Shown: positions 1 through 14,100, counted from the first letter of the stretch. The stretch: 64,000 nt of DNA from Lathyrus oleraceus (GCF_024323335.1 NC_066585.1:342179346-342243345); one strand, 5' to 3'. Numbers and translations are program-made. The notes: generated from the letters alone by a model not told the origin.

Positions 1-3000
1 TATGAAATTTCAAGGTCATACAATAAGATTTGAGAATTTCACAAAAGATTTGGCAAGGTATAGCACAAAAAGTCAACCAATGACCACATATGGAAGAAAA
101 TTCTCAATCAAATGGAAAACAGCAAGATTAATTCCAAGAAAATTCATACAGCAATTAGACATGCAAGGGATCATTCATGCAAAATTTCAAGTCATTTGGA
201 TAAGAGGAAGCATGTGAACAAAAATCATACATTTGCATATCATTGGTGTGACACAAATTGTCACACCCTAGTTCAAAAATTCATATCTATCAAACCACAA
301 ATGAGAAATCCACAAACTTTATATGGAAATGAAGATCAATGTGTCTAGTTTCACCACAAAAAATTTCAAAGGCATTGGATATAACATGGGTATTTCACAA
401 TTGAAATGGCACAATGTATCATTTATGCACACATGTGAAGAAATCATTTATCAATTAAAATTCAGCCAACCAAAAATTAATTAAAAATCATGATTAAATA
501 ATAGACATCTTTGTGATCATCATGCAAAAAAAATCATAATTTTTGGAGTTGAAATGAAAGAGCAAATAATTATGGAAGTTTGATGAATAATTGATGAAAT
601 ATGAACAAACAAGCATGGCAAACAAGGTCAACAATGGCATTTGCGTAATTCTGCAGTCACTTATTGAAGTGCTGCGTTTTGGCCCTACAAAACGAAATGT
701 TTTGATTAGCTCTCAGCCAATAAAACAGTAACATGGCCAACCAACTTGAATTTTGAATTTTCTAAAACCCTAGGGGTTTCTAACAGCATGTGCAAAGGCA
801 TTCTCAAGCATCCACATAACCCTCGACCAACAATTTCAACAGCAGGACATCCATCATACAACAATGTTCACCAAAAAAACAACAGCATTCAGCAATGGTA
901 TCATGTTATGCTTCAAGCAAATCGATCAAACAAAACCAAATGGACAGCAGCATACAACAGAACAAATATGCAACAATACTCATGCATCTATGAAGCTGAA
1001 TTTTCCGCTAGAAATAATGACAGAGTTCATTTTAGCAGCATGGCTCATGGTGTCTATCAACATCCAAACAAAATGAACAACAGCACACAACAACATGGAT
1101 TTAGCAAGCAGGGTTCATGTAACCAACATTGAAGTCATGGCAAGTTTCGAAACAGCAGCATGGTATAGGAGCAACAGCAACACGGTTCATCACCAATCAC
1201 ACATTCATCATCATTTATCAACCAACCAAATAAACAACAGCATGGTATAATTATGGACAAGGTGATTGGTTTAAATAACAGCAGCAACAAACATCATTAT
1301 CATGTTTCATCATCATCCACAAATAATCATGGCATGTTAAGCAACGATCATGGACAAACAACATCCAGCAGACAGCATGGCTTGGCAAACAGCATCATCA
1401 TCGAACCAAACACACAAGCATATCATAATTAGTAAGCACGACCATGCAACACCAAGCAATCATGTAACAGCATGGCCACTCTCAATTATGCAACATCAAA
1501 ACACAGTAAACCAAACACAAAAAGTACAATTCATGTAGTTTTTTTTATGAGCAATGTTCAGGAAAATTCAAACAGCAGCATTGGCATATTCATCATCAAT
1601 ATGTAATCATCAAAACAACATCACTCATTATGTTTATGGGATCTCCAAAACTGCAGCATGCATGGCATTGTGGATCTCAAACAATATTAAACAGACATAA
1701 ATCAAAGAAATTCTAGGCGTGGCAGGGTTTAACAGAAGCAGGATTCATTCATCCTTATGCAATCAAACAAAACAGACAATAGCATGGCATACTCATCATC
1801 ATCATGCAGCAACTATACAAACACAACAGGTGGAATTCCTGGGCAGTTCATCATAATAGCAAGCAATACCATCTTCATGTAAACAGAAATCGAAACAAGG
1901 TATCATTCAAAAGCAGCATGGTAATGGTATGGCAACATCAAGCAACATGAACAACAAGGCATACACAAGCAGGAAAAGTCATGAGCATAGTTGGTTGTAG
2001 CAGCACGGTTCAGCAGTAGGGTTCACCAATCATCCAATAAGTTTCAAGCATAAACACATAATGTTATGGCCTTGGTACAGCAGATTCATGTAACACACAA
2101 ACAGTAGTCAATCAACTTTGAATTTTATGAGTTTTCATGCAATACTAGGTTTCTCACACAGCATACAATCCCAACAAGATCATGAGCAAATTCTGGACAA
2201 GGTTATGTTTAAGCAGCACAGCATTCATGGCAACCTCATGCAAGTTCATCAATCATCAGACAAGTTCGAACAATAATCATAACAGCATGTCAACAACTAA
2301 CATCAAATAAACCAGTTTCTATCATACAATCACAACTGCAGGGCATTGGTACCACATTCTCATAGCCAGCAAACCAACAACAGCACATCATTCAGCAATA
2401 GACAAGCATGATCATGGGAAAAATCTGGTATTGGGTAGGCAGCATCATCCAACAACAAACAACATGAGCATGAAATTCTGAACAGGATGGTTTGAACAAC
2501 AGCATAAATTCATCACCAGTTTACAGCATGGACAATCAGCATAGCAGCAAGTATTTGGCAATGTGTAGCAACATGGTTTATGCATCATTCTACAGTATGA
2601 CCAATCAGCATAGCAGCAACAGCAGCACAATGCATTCATAGTTCATCATTAAAATCAACAGCATATGAACACAGTAATCAACCAATCATCATGCAATATT
2701 AATCATCAACAATCACACCTAATCGAGGGAGAAAACCTGGACAGAATAATGTTTAAACATGAACAGCATAAACTCAACAACCTCATGCAACTCGAAAATT
2801 TATTGTGCTCAGAAATCGAAATTAGGTATGCCAATCTCCTCAACAATCATCCAGTATCACAAATATATCATCACATTCCATCGAAACAAAACCAGCATGG
2901 CAAATCGATCAAAAAATCATTTGCTCACAAAGAAATAAAATCAGATTTCTCTCAATACAATAGATCATTCAACATGGTTCGAGCTGCATTAGAACAGGCA

Positions 3001-4909
3001 TGGAAGGACCTTTCATAAACATATAATAGCATGGAGAAAGAAGGGATTTGAATCCTTACTTGGTTTTGAAGAAATGCAAAATGCAGTGAGGTTTTGATGG
3101 ATGTTGTGCTGCAACAGGTGGCTCTTATGCTTGGCAATGTTGATCTTTGATGTATGTTAGCTCAGCAACCTTTGGTTTGATTCTAAATCCAAACTGCCAT
3201 GGGAGGATGCTTTGAAAACAGGGCACAATGAAAAGGTTACAGTGGTGGTTTGATGGTGCAAACAACTCCCAACTGGTGACTAGAACATGGAACAAAGAAA
3301 AGAAAATCGTGGCCTTTGAAATTTTGGAATAGCAATTGCCAATATGCAGAAAATGCAAGAGAGGAATGAATGAGGTTTTCTGTGTGTTTTCCAGTTGTGG
3401 CTAGGGTTAGAAAGAGCAGGAAATGTGTTTTTATATGTCTGTTTAGCAATGGTTAACCGAGTGCTAAGCTGGCTTAATTCAAAAATCACCAATTGCCACT
3501 TTTGCTAATTGCCCACAAGTGGAAAATGGAGGGTATAAGTTGGTCGAGTGGGCCTTAAACAGGCTGTAAACAGACTTGCCAACTGCTGTTTTACATCTGT
3601 TTTGGTCTTACTAACAATGCCTTGCTCAAATGAAAATGATTGTACAATTTGTCAATTTGAAAAATGTGGAAAATGGAGGTGCAATGCTGCTTGTTTATGG
3701 GCTGGAAAGGCTGCTAGCAGACCATGTTTGTGCTATTTGTAGTGGTACATGTACTGCTGTACTTTGTTTTCCTTTATTTGAAACCAAATGCCAATTTTCA
3801 AGTTTTTTGCCTTTTGGTTAAAAAGGTAGTGAAATGATGGTATGGACATGGTATGGACATGAATTTGGGATTGGAGCAAGTTTCAAATATGGTTTAAGGC
3901 ATTTCCCAATTGACCAAATCAAGAAAAAGTCAAAAACTCAAAAAGTCAAAGTTTGGTCAAACTTTGAATTTAAATGCAAAAGGTCCAAAAATGCCATTTT
4001 GAATGGTAGGGTTTTAGATCATGAAATTTATATTTTTGGAAAGAGGATGAAAAATGTGGTGTGTAGGAAAAAACCCCACCAAATTTGGCCTTATGGTTTG
4101 AGAGTTATGGCTTGTTGAAGTTCAAAAATTGGTGAAAATGATTTGATCATATCTTGACAACCACACATGGGATTTTGATGTTCTTGGACTTTTTGAAAAT
4201 GGGAGAACAAGATCTTCAACTTTCATGTTGGGCAAAAATTCATTTGGAGCTTGGATCATGATGTAAGTTTAAGATCAAGAAGTTTCCATTTTTGGCAGTT
4301 GAAATTACAAGTCCACTTTCTATTTCTGGAAAATTTTCTGATTGGCTTGATTTTCTTCCATGATGAGGTTTGGCATGATATATGAGGCTTGTACAAGCAT
4401 GAATGAACTTCTTCAAATCAATTCTAACCATCAAATCTCTGATTAAAACAACTGTTGACCAAGTTTGACTTTCTGTTGACTTTTTCTAGGGTTTTGGACT
4501 GATTGAACTACTTCTGATGATTTCCAAACCCTAATTCTTTGAGAACTTGTCTTCAAATGATGTTTCAAGATGTATGAACCTTTGATTATTGACCATGATG
4601 CCCAAATTCTGTAAGAATGGCCATCATCCATTGCTTTGACTGATCAATGACTGAGTTTGACCTAATTGCTGATGATTGCTTCAACTGCAAGCAACAAGGT
4701 TAAACAGACAATATTTTTGTATTTTTTAGTTAATAAACATGTGAAAGGCAAGGATATACAAATGCAAAGTATGCTTGGTGATCAAGAAACAAACCCACAA
4801 GGCAATCTATCCACTAAGAGGAAAGCAAAGGCATGCAATGATCCTTGAGGTTATGATATGAATGATATGGGCCATGAGGGATCTTAGGGCCCAAAATTGG
4901 GGTCTTACA
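1..4909 (-). repeat. Ogre-type LTR, minus strand, cut by window start
   Basis: Read on the minus strand, the LTR begins at 4909 with TGTAAGACCCCAATTTT, nearly the same start as the LTRs at 21203 and 38845, followed by the same CCTAAGATCCCTCATG block. It extends leftward beyond base 1, so its 3' end and the element body are not visible. It interrupts copia-like coding sequence that resumes at 4910. The interior has clusters of TTGAC/GTCAA motifs (3900-3970 and 4440-4500) and a long low-complexity section. No reading frame in it resembles a known protein. Confidence 0.7.
740..2700. repeat. Degenerate AACAGCATGG-rich low-complexity tract
   Basis: About 2 kb inside the LTR is dominated by variants of AACAGCATGG, CAAGCATGG and CATCATC, with irregular spacing and marked strand asymmetry: A and C rich on the plus strand, G poor. 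It looks like an old, scrambled minisatellite. Open frames of up to about 128 codons across it are low-complexity by-products, not genes. Confidence 0.55.
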
Positions 4910-5065
4910 AGGTTCCACAAGATCAGGGAGTTGTTGGTGTATGGACAAATATTACTTCAAAAGATTCACACTTTAGAGAATGCATCTAATATGTTGACCA
5001 AGTTCAAACATGAGGCATACCTCCTCAGTTTCCAGGACGAATTGTTATGCAAGAAGTCTTCATAG
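4910..5065 (+). pseudogene. Ty1/copia RNase H C-terminus fragment
   Basis: The last roughly 50 codons of a copia-type pol. The recognisable stretch is the RNase H tail with the ENASNMLTK motif, which in the family precedes the end of pol. The frame closes with TAG at 5063-5065, 26 bp before the LTR. The upstream part is cut off exactly where the minus-strand Ogre-type LTR ends (4909), so that LTR inserted into this copia element. Too short to assign a copia clade. Confidence 0.7.
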
Positions 5066-5079
5066 GGGGTGATATTCGC

Positions 5080-5091
5080 CAAGGCAGAGAT
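5080..5091 (+). other. Polypurine tract of the copia element
   Basis: AAGGCAGAGA-like purine run directly before the LTR start TGTTGAATA. In copia elements this is where plus-strand DNA synthesis starts. The single C suggests slight decay. Confidence 0.55.
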
Positions 5092-5709
5092 TGTTGAATA
5101 TGGCTCATATTGTTGAGATTATTATGGATTGTTGAGATAATTATGGGTTGTTGAGAGTATAACTCATATTGTTGAGATAATTATGGGTTGTTGAGATAGA
5201 TATAGGTTCTTGAGAGAATATTTCATATTGTTGAGATAATTGTGGGTAGAGATAATTATTTGTTTAGGGAAACTAGGGATTAAGGTTTTAGATAAACTAA
5301 AACCTCGTATTATATATATGGCTTGTAACACTATAATCTATATGCAATTCACAAGACATAAATAAAATGAACTATAGCTATTCTATAGTCTCATATTGTT
5401 GATATAATTATGGGTTGTTGAGATAACTATAGGTTCTTGAGAGAATATTTCATATTGTTGAGATAATTGTGGATAGAGATAATTATTTGTTTAGGGAAAC
5501 TAAAGATTAAGGTTTTAGATAAACTAAAACCTCGTATTATATATATATGGCTTGTAACACTGTAATCTATATGCAATTCACAAGACATAAATAAAATGAA
5601 CTATAGCTACTCTATAGTCGCAGACGTAGTCAATTTGGTCGAACTGCGTGAATAAGACTTTTGTGTGTTTTTCTTTACTCTGATCTGTATTCGTGTTTCT
5701 GTTCTAACA
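5092..5709 (+). repeat. Ty1/copia 3' LTR with internal duplication
   Basis: Starts TGTTGAATATGG after a purine tract and ends CTGTTCTAACA, giving TG...CA ends with short TGTT/AACA inverted termini. It contains two adjacent near-identical units, 5164-5390 and 5391-5619, each carrying an AT-rich TATATATA core followed by GGCTTGTAACA. Unduplicated, the LTR would be about 390 bp, normal for copia. Confidence 0.75.
5164..5619 (+). repeat. 227/229-bp tandem duplication in the copia LTR
   Basis: Units 5164-5390 and 5391-5619 both run from TCATATTGTTGA to CTATAGTC and differ at only a few sites. Each includes a TATA-like block (about 5309-5319 and 5538-5548), so the putative promoter is present twice. 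Confidence 0.85.
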
Positions 5710-8280
5710 CAAAGCAACTCCCCGAACTAATCCATACTTAATGGGATGTTGTTCTAGCCAGGACTGATCCCCAGCCCACTTGAGTTCAGGTTACCCGAGG
5801 GCAACTTTTGGAGGTAGTCCAAAAGAAACACTCGTCCTAGTGGTGCACTTAACTAGGGTCACCCGACAATCATGGAGCGTTGAATATAAATGCCCGTAGA
5901 TCAATTAACAATTGCCCTATGAAATATGTGTCTTCTAAAAGAAGGTTCTAGATTCTTAAACTTTAAACCCTTCTATAAAGGTTTAAAGACAAATCAATTC
6001 CAAATACATAGAACTCATATCTAAAACTTTATAGTTGCGTCCGTTGATAATTTGAGCATCAGAATAGTTGCATGTGCATCCCATCATCAAACCTTAACAA
6101 AAGGTTGTTTCAAAATGTTAAATCTTCAGTTACCAACATGTGAGGAAAAAGGTCCATAAAGATCACTATCTAAATCCAAATCTCTTCCTACAAGCATATG
6201 AATGGGGATAGTAATATGGAAGAAACTATTAGAATAACAATGATATTCTAATAATAATAATAATGATATTCGAATACTCATAATTGAAACAAACAAAATA
6301 ATTGCATATAAGCTTACTAATTATTATCAATAATTATAGAGGATACTAACGATATTTACATACTTCCAAAACTAACTATAATCGGTCACAACCTTATAAA
6401 AGATTAGAGAATATATTTTTTTTATAGATATGCATGATGTTTAAATCATCTCTCATGTTGTAATTGATGTGGGTGGGGTACACGAGTTTTATTTCCTTTC
6501 AAAATGACGGGGAAACATCATATTTTTGAATTAATGCCATCAAACAAACGTTAACATAACGTGAACAAATTAAGAAACGACATGTGCCCATTATTTTTTT
6601 CAAATTAGTTTACTTAACACCAATATTCCATTTGACCAGTCTTCAACATCTACCCCAAAAATTCCAACAGTTACTGCTTTAATCTTTATCATTAAGTTGT
6701 GATGTGTCAAAATGACAAGTAGATGTGGTGGTGTTAATCTTAAATCTTAAGGTTATATTTGATTAGAATGTCATAGAAAGAGATTGAAAACTAATAATTA
6801 GAATGTTATCAAGTAAAACCAGCTAATAGCTTTAAAAATGGTTTTGTTTACGAAGGATTATGTTGAGGGTTGAAGAATTTTGTCCATCATATGTGAGTTT
6901 TTAACTACTCTAAAAAATATAGACTACTCCAAAAATCAATGATTTGTGTATTAAAAAAATACTACTATAGTCTTAATATTATAAACGGATATGATTTATC
7001 TTTGTTCAACTATTTACTTGGAAGATATACGAGTTTTCCTATTATTACGTGGCATTTCACATTTGACTTAAATATTTATTTTGCTTCTATAGCTCTTTTA
7101 AAATATGGTCTTTTGACCTTAATTTTTTTTATTAGTGACACTTTAAACATAGAGCAGAAATTAATTATCCAAATGTCAAGTCTTACTATTGTGTTTTGAC
7201 TAATTCAAACACTTTCACAACCTTTGTAGATTTTAATAGACTTGATAAAGATTCAACTATATGGTGTTCGATATTTATTTATAATCGTCTATCTTTCAAT
7301 CGTATGAGGGAACATCTCCTACCTTCCAATCTTGGCTAATAGACTATTTATTTTTTCAGGTGTAAAAAGAGGATCTAATTGTATCCTATTTGACAACATT
7401 ATTAGAAAACCTAGGATCTAAGTGACATTTGAATATCCAAACTCTCTTTCATGGGTTAATGATAGTTTATCAAACTCCAACTCTAAGTCTCTTCTTAGTC
7501 CTAGATCTATCCAATATCAACAACTGGGGCTTGATAATAACATCAAGGTTTGGCTCAGTAATGGATTTCAAACCTCTACACAAGGATGTTATTCTAAAAA
7601 AGTATGTAAGTTTACTTCACCAATACATCATCAATATACTCTCCATGTTATTCCTAATGAGATCATGGAAGATAGTATTCATAGTTTTTCAATAAATGGG
7701 GACTTCTTTCTTAATTCCAAATGACATGACAATCCATTCATAGATTCCAAATGCTCTTGAATATCTGAAAGCAGTAGAGTGTTCATCTTCTTGATCTACA
7801 AATTTTTTGCTATATACATGAACTTTAGCCCATCCTTCAAGTTATTTTGCTATAATTATGAAATAATCATTGAGAACCTTATCAAACAAAAGTTGGTTGA
7901 TCTATAGTTTCAATCAGAGCCCCCATTAGTAATATTTCATACTTCCTTTGATCCCTCCTCATACTCATTGGGAACTATTACAAGGATTAATTTAGACGAG
8001 TATAATAAAGCTTCAAACATCTTTATCTTAACTTATAGGTTTTTTTTATCATCTTTCACAATCTTTACCTCGTCGCCTACTTAAAATATGAGTCTTTGAT
8101 GGAATGTATAGGGTACACACTCACTCATATAAAAAAATTCTCAAGCCATATTCATGTTGGTTGGGATCAAATATTTAGCAAGAGTATTCATGTAGCATAG
8201 GTACTTCCTCATACAGAGTATAAATATCATTAAGAGTTTCTATTATCTCATCCTCTTATTGCTCCAGGATTCATGCTTTA
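5710..8280. other. AT-rich interval without recognisable gene
   Basis: About 2.6 kb with no frame over 100 codons and no domain I recognise. The frame at 7422-7724 (100 codons) has no family motif. The right-hand end, from about 7900, may hold the 3' end or LTR of the minus-strand copia relic that follows, but I see no LTR boundary. Confidence 0.5.
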
Positions 8281-8880
8281 CTTATTTATACTCACATGAT
8301 CATCTCATATTACTCACAACTTGTTATTACTCATTGGATCTATTTCTTGGATCTCCAGTCATTTAGGTCGGTTACCATCATGAGCAACCCATTTCTCTAT
8401 AAGCATTAGTCTCATCTTCAATGATGTATTATGGACTTTATCTCTAGATAATCATTTCATCAAAGGATCTGCTAAATTTTCATTAGTGCGCACATGATCC
8501 ACTCTTACAGCTCCTTTAGAGATATAATCTCTAACATTGTTATGCTTTCTTATAATTTGACGTCTTATCAATTTTTGCAATAGTTATGGTATTATCACAG
8601 TGGATCAACACAACTGAGATATGTTTACTAGAAAGTATTTTAACCAACTAGCTTCTTCACCAGAAGTCGCTAATGCTATAATCTCAGACTCCATCATGGA
8701 TTGAGCCAGGATAGTCAGTTTCTTTAATTTCCAAGATATAACCCCTCAATCTATATTGAGTATGTAGCCATTAGTTGCTTTGGAATCATTTAATAAGGTA
8801 ATATTTGATAATGCAAACCGAGATTCACAGTCTTTTTAAGGTACCACATGAATCACTCAGTAGCTTACCAATTCTCATTA
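8281..8880 (-). pseudogene. Copia-type RNase H relic
   Basis: Minus-strand translation in shifting frames gives copia RNase H landmarks: NDSKATNGYI, AQSMMESEIIAL, VDHVRTNENLADP and LSRDKVHNTSLKM. The catalytic glutamate segment (MESEIIAL) and the ENLADP tail are visible. The segment that in the family carries the first catalytic Asp (SDADW-type) appears to be deleted near 8790. Several frameshifts and stops occur. It continues directly from the RT relic on the right, and is certainly non-functional. Confidence 0.75.
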
Positions 8881-9942
8881 CTTGGTCTACTAGTAAACCT
8901 CCACAACATATATGAAATATTGGTTCTAGTACAATAGGTGGCATACCTAAGACTGCTAATGATGCTCGATTATTCTGTTTGTATAACACTTTCACCAGTG
9001 TTCTTAAATAGTTCCACGCTTGGGTCATATTGTATGCTCGTAGATTTATAGTCAAAGTAATTATATTTATTTGAAATCTTTTCCACGTAGTGTTATTGAT
9101 CTGCATAAATTCCTTGCTCGGATCTTGTGATCTTGATACCAAGAATAACGTTCGTTTCTCCGAGGTTTTTGATATCAAAGTGTTTCATAACAATGATTTC
9201 ACATCATTAATGGCCTGAATGTTTGATCCATATATGAGTAGATCATCTACATAGAGACATATAATAGTGCAAATGTGACTCCCAGATTTGTAATAAATGC
9301 ATTTGTCACTTTCATTCACTTTGTACCCATTCAATATCATTAAGTTATCAAAATTTTCATGCCATTGTTTTCTAACTTTTTTTAGACGATACAAAGACTT
9401 ATCTAACTTACAGGCCTTATTTTCTTGCCCATGAATAAAAAACCCTTTCAGTTGGTCCATATAGATTTCTTCTTCTAAGTCGTTGTTTAAAAAACTTATT
9501 TTAACATCCATTTAGTGTACCACTAAGTTATATATAGTTGTTATTGAAATCAATACCCTAATGGATGTAATTCGGGTGTCTGTGAAAAAGTGTCGAAGAA
9601 ATCTATACTTTCTCTTTTCCTAAAACCATTGGCTACAAGGTGAGACTTGTACTTATCAACCGTTCCATCAGGTTTTAGTTTCTTTTTTAAAACCCATCTG
9701 CAACTGATTGGTTTACAACCAGGAGGCAAGTCTACTAAGTGACAGATCCTGTTAGATTCTAGAGAATCTATGTCATCATTAATAGCTTCTTGCCACATAT
9801 TTGGGTCCAGAGATGACAAGGCTTCTTAATAATTTATTGGATCTTCTTCTACTGTATATACCTCATAATCAAGCTCATAGTGTTTAGAAAGTCTTACTTG
9901 TTTACTTGGTCGAAGTTTTGTTTCTACTTCTTCGTTGCTTCT
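8881..9942 (-). pseudogene. Copia-type reverse transcriptase relic
   Basis: Two open blocks carry copia RT signatures. Block 9550-9819 has WQEAINDDIDSLE, CRWVLKKKLKPDGT and YKSHLVANGF. Block 9185-9511 has MDVKISFLNNDLEEEIYM, LYRLKK and the catalytic YVDDLLIYG. Further downstream (8960-9180), NVILGIKITRSEQGIYADQ-like and YDPSVELFKNTGESV-like stretches occur out of frame with the first blocks. Upstream to about 9942 there is the linker before RT. The region is broken by stops and frameshifts. The integrase that should lie upstream is missing, because an LTR-like sequence starts at 9943. Confidence 0.85.
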
Positions 9943-11114
9943 TGTTATACCCCAAAAGTCACCCTACCTTTCATAATGATCATATAGGTCACTAGCCCTA
10001 ATCATTTGCATATCCTTATGGTAATTCATTTCAAATGCATAACCATGGTCTAATACAAGAGGATATGTATCATGGATTCCAAGATTTATGCTTACACCTA
10101 GTGAAAACTAGGATTTCTCTGCAACTTAAGGTGACTCAACAACCAAAACCATAATTGGTGGTATCTCTTGATTCTTGTGTGTGTGTGTTTGGTATTGAAG
10201 ATTCAACTGTGGCTTCTTGGTGAGGCAAAACCCTATTTTGGGGTTTCCACTTGATCATGGCTCCATAAACCCTAATTATGCTCAATTGCCCTTTGTGTGG
10301 CCTCTTAACCCTAATTTCATCAGATTCTCCTTCATGCCATTGGTATGTATTTCTCTTGCTTGGCCAGGGTTCACTCAATAACCTTTAGGCCATTCATGTT
10401 GGTCTCTTGGTTTTGATCCCATTGATTTCATGCTCCCACATGTGTATCTTATATTTGTATATGTCCATTGGTTAAGGTCAAGGTCTTGCTCCCACCATCT
10501 TTATCAACTTCCATCCACGGTCTTTCATCTGGGTCATCCTCATACCTGATGCCTAGTTCATAGCTTGCATATGCCCATTTCATCTGGTGATCCTCATGCA
10601 TATCCTACGATCATGCTTTGTTTGGGTTTATTTCATCTGATCAATGCAACTTCATGCCATTGTCATTACTTGGTGTTTGGTCATGGCCCATCTTGGTCTT
10701 TGTTAAGGCCTAATGGGATTCATTCAAGTGTCCTTGTGTCATTCTTTCATGGTTCATTTGGGGTGTCTTTGGTTTAATTTTGTCCAAGTCATGATCATGG
10801 TCAATTCAATTCATGAATAGGGGTTCATTCAAGTCATAAGTGTTCAAGTTCTAGTTCATTCACAATCACTGTCTATTTGGTCCATGTTAATACAATCCAT
10901 TTCAAATATGGTTCATTCAAGGTCATTGGACATACTATACAATCCTTTCCATACCATGGCTTGATCATTCAATTCAAAGTTAATTCAAGTTTTGATGAAT
11001 CCATATTTCAATTCAAACATTCATCCAAATAGGAATCTTATTGTCAAAAACATCAATTCCCATTCATAAATAGTAAGAGTGTCCATCACATGAATAAAAT
11101 ACAAAATTTGGGAA

Positions 11115-11178
11115 CTTTGACCAAATGTTGACTTTGGTTAACAATTGACTTTTTGGTCAACTTTGACCAAAGTCAACC
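11115..11178. repeat. TTGAC-rich inverted repeat in LTR
   Basis: GTTGACTTTGGTTAAC is followed by TTGACTTTTTGGTCAA and TTGACCAAAGTCAAC, giving long inverted arms and several TTGAC[CT] cores (W-box type, known WRKY factor targets). The same arrangement occurs twice at 49931-50134. Confidence 0.65.
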
Positions 11179-14100
11179 CAATCCCCTAAAACCTTAAATT
11201 CCCATCCTAAAACCCTAAAATGTTTTCCTAATCTTCAAAGTTGATCCTTGATCCTTTGGATTGCCATTTGTGCATGAATGCCTTAAAGTTTCAATTTGAG
11301 GACATGTTGCATTGTTCAACCATCATGCCATGAACTTAGCAAAACATGAAGCAAACCATGACCTACAAAACCAAGGTCATTCATAAACAAAGTCAGACCT
11401 GAATGGCCAAGAAACTTAGCAAACATGAATCATGATCACTTCCTACAAAGTGAATAAAATGTTAGAATTAAAACATCAATGCCAAATTGACATCAAACCT
11501 AGCAGAACAATGGATAATGTCATGCCAAAGTGTTATGTAGTTACAAATCAGAATCACTTCACAAAATACATAAACCATGGAGCTATGGCATGATGAATCA
11601 CAAGTCAGAATGGATGCCACAATGTACATGTTGCAAACCAAGCATAGTTTAGAGTGCATACCACAATCACATCTTGCAGAGAACCATGAGGCATTGGACT
11701 TTGAATACCATGCTACATAAGTTAGTATAGTCTTGAAATGAAATCATCATCAAACACAAACAAATCAACAAAACCAAGCAAGATCAGGGTGCATTGAAAC
11801 TAAGCTAAAATTGAGTATTAGAACATCTTAAGTTTAACATCATAACAAAATTGCCAACTTAACCTATCAAAGCCTCATGACATAAACCTATTGAACTTAC
11901 CCAAACTAACATTCAACGTAATTGAACCTAGCACAATAAAACATTAATTCAACAAAACCACAACTAACTTAACAACATAACATTGCCAACTAACTTGGCT
12001 TGGCTGAACTGAGTGCATTGGCATCCACCAAAACCAAAGAGAATAACTGAATAACAGAATGGCTTCGATGTCCATAATTCCTTAACTGAATTTCTCTAAC
12101 CGAATTCCCAATCCCTATGCTAAACCTCCCATAAATAACTCCAATCATGACACATTCCAATGGCCAATGATTCCATTATGAATCTGATTCATCACTCTCC
12201 AATCAACACCCAACCATTCAAACCCAATCATCATAGAATCCTCTCATTGCACATTGCTTCACCCAAATCATAACTTCACTCTTCCACCCTTAATCATCAA
12301 CCTTCAATCTCAAAATTTCATCAATCTTCACCTTCAAATTTCATCAATCTTCATCTTCAAACTTCATCAACCTTCAACCTCCAATCAACACTGAATCAAG
12401 CCCTCACATTCGAATCAGAATAAAAAACAACATCAACAATACCTCACTATCAATTTCAGATTCAACATCAACTAGTTCAGGAAAAAAATCAAGAAGAAAA
12501 TGAAGAGGATTTCGGGAATTGAAAAGCTAAAGCAAGGAAGAATCAGAATCATTACCCAGAAATAACAGTTCACCTACGTTCATCATTAACTTCAAGGTCT
12601 CAAGCACGGTGAATCTCAAAATCTCTCTTTTCTTCAAATCCTGGTTATTGGCATGTAGAGAATGGAAAGACGATTCAAAGCCCTAACCCCAGGGGCTTTG
12701 AATATGCATATCCAGGTTTAATTTAAGGTTGGAGTGTTAGGGTTCTTGAACAATTTGAATAGGTTTTGTACTTAGGAATGAAATTAGGTAAAATCCATAT
12801 GATATTAGTAACGAGGAGGTTGAGACAAACATGGTGGTAGGTTCGATTGTTGGTTCTGGTGGCCACCGCCGCCGGAAGCGATTTCTGGCGCGGTGGTCCA
12901 CGATGGAGGGTGACCTGAAGGTGCCTGAGTTGACTCTAACCATGACACGCATGTTTAAGCTTCTTTTAAATTCAATTCACATGTCAATTGCCACATGTGT
13001 TTTGCTATTTGGATTCATATCAACACATATGCTCAATTATTCACATGGCCATTTGATTTTGAATGGGCTAAATGTCAAGGGACCCATTCAATTTACTGAC
13101 CATCACCCTGCATGGCTCATACACCCCCTATTCCAATGAGCAAATTCCAGTGGGCCTATCATCAGGGCCCACGGCGCCCATTGTACCTCTGCACCCTATA
13201 TTCCAGTTTCTGCACCCCTGGCCCATAATTAGTTATTTATTTTATTGTTTTTTATTCGTTTTTGCTATTATTCTTCATAATTTTTTGTCTTGATTTTAAC
13301 TCTTGTTTTTAATCTTAATTTTAATTAATTACTATGATTGAGAAATATTAGACAAAAATCCATTTGATTGTTAATTGTCATTTAGATGTTTAACATTATT
13401 AAGGTTTGTTCATTTGATAACCATGGAAAAAATCCCTAAAAAATAATTGATTACCATGTTAATTTTTTATTTGTTTAATCCCATTGAAAAATCCCTTAGA
13501 AAATAATATTGATTTTCCCATAATTCTTGACGTTTAATTCATGTTTAGGTAGAATAAAATTAATAAAGGCCATGTTAATGTTTTGTTTGATTTTAATTCC
13601 ATTCTAATTGTCTATATTTTGATTGTGGTTATTAGATTTAAATTGAAAATGATATTTCAATCTAATGTGATATGCTTGTATGTCCATTATTCTTACCATG
13701 ATCTCTATATGATTACATCATTTTATCATGTCACATTCATTTCATCCATTTGTTTTGACATTTAGTATCTATTTTAATCCACTTGTTAATGCATACTAAC
13801 CCCATTTGCTTGTTTGTGTTCACATGTGTATTTGAGATTCAATTACATTCCAAACTATCAATGCCTCCAATTCATTCAATTGACTTGTATTGTATGAGGG
13901 TACAATGTCACTTGTGTGTTTTAGGCATGGTACATGGTTTTTAATTTTGTCTAATCCCTTTCCATTTTCCATTTATGTTGTAATGGTTTCACCCTCCCAT
14001 TGTGGGTCACATGTGATAACATCGAAACACACTACATATTTGACTCGGGTTGCACATGTTTTACCGTCATTTTATTATCATTTCTACTGTTATGCTGGTA

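Noticed and set aside
746..1132. 128-codon open frame
   Set aside because: Low-complexity N/H/Q-rich translation of the AACAGCATGG repeat tract; no domain, no start context, inside an LTR.
7422..7724. Possible small gene in the 5710-8280 gap
   Set aside because: 100 codons with no recognisable motif; an overlapping frame of similar length exists in another phase.
12831..13139. 102-codon frame MVVGSIVGSGGHRRRK
   Set aside because: Lies in the long LTR-like region, with overlapping frames on both strands and no domain; a chance frame in slightly GC-richer sequence.
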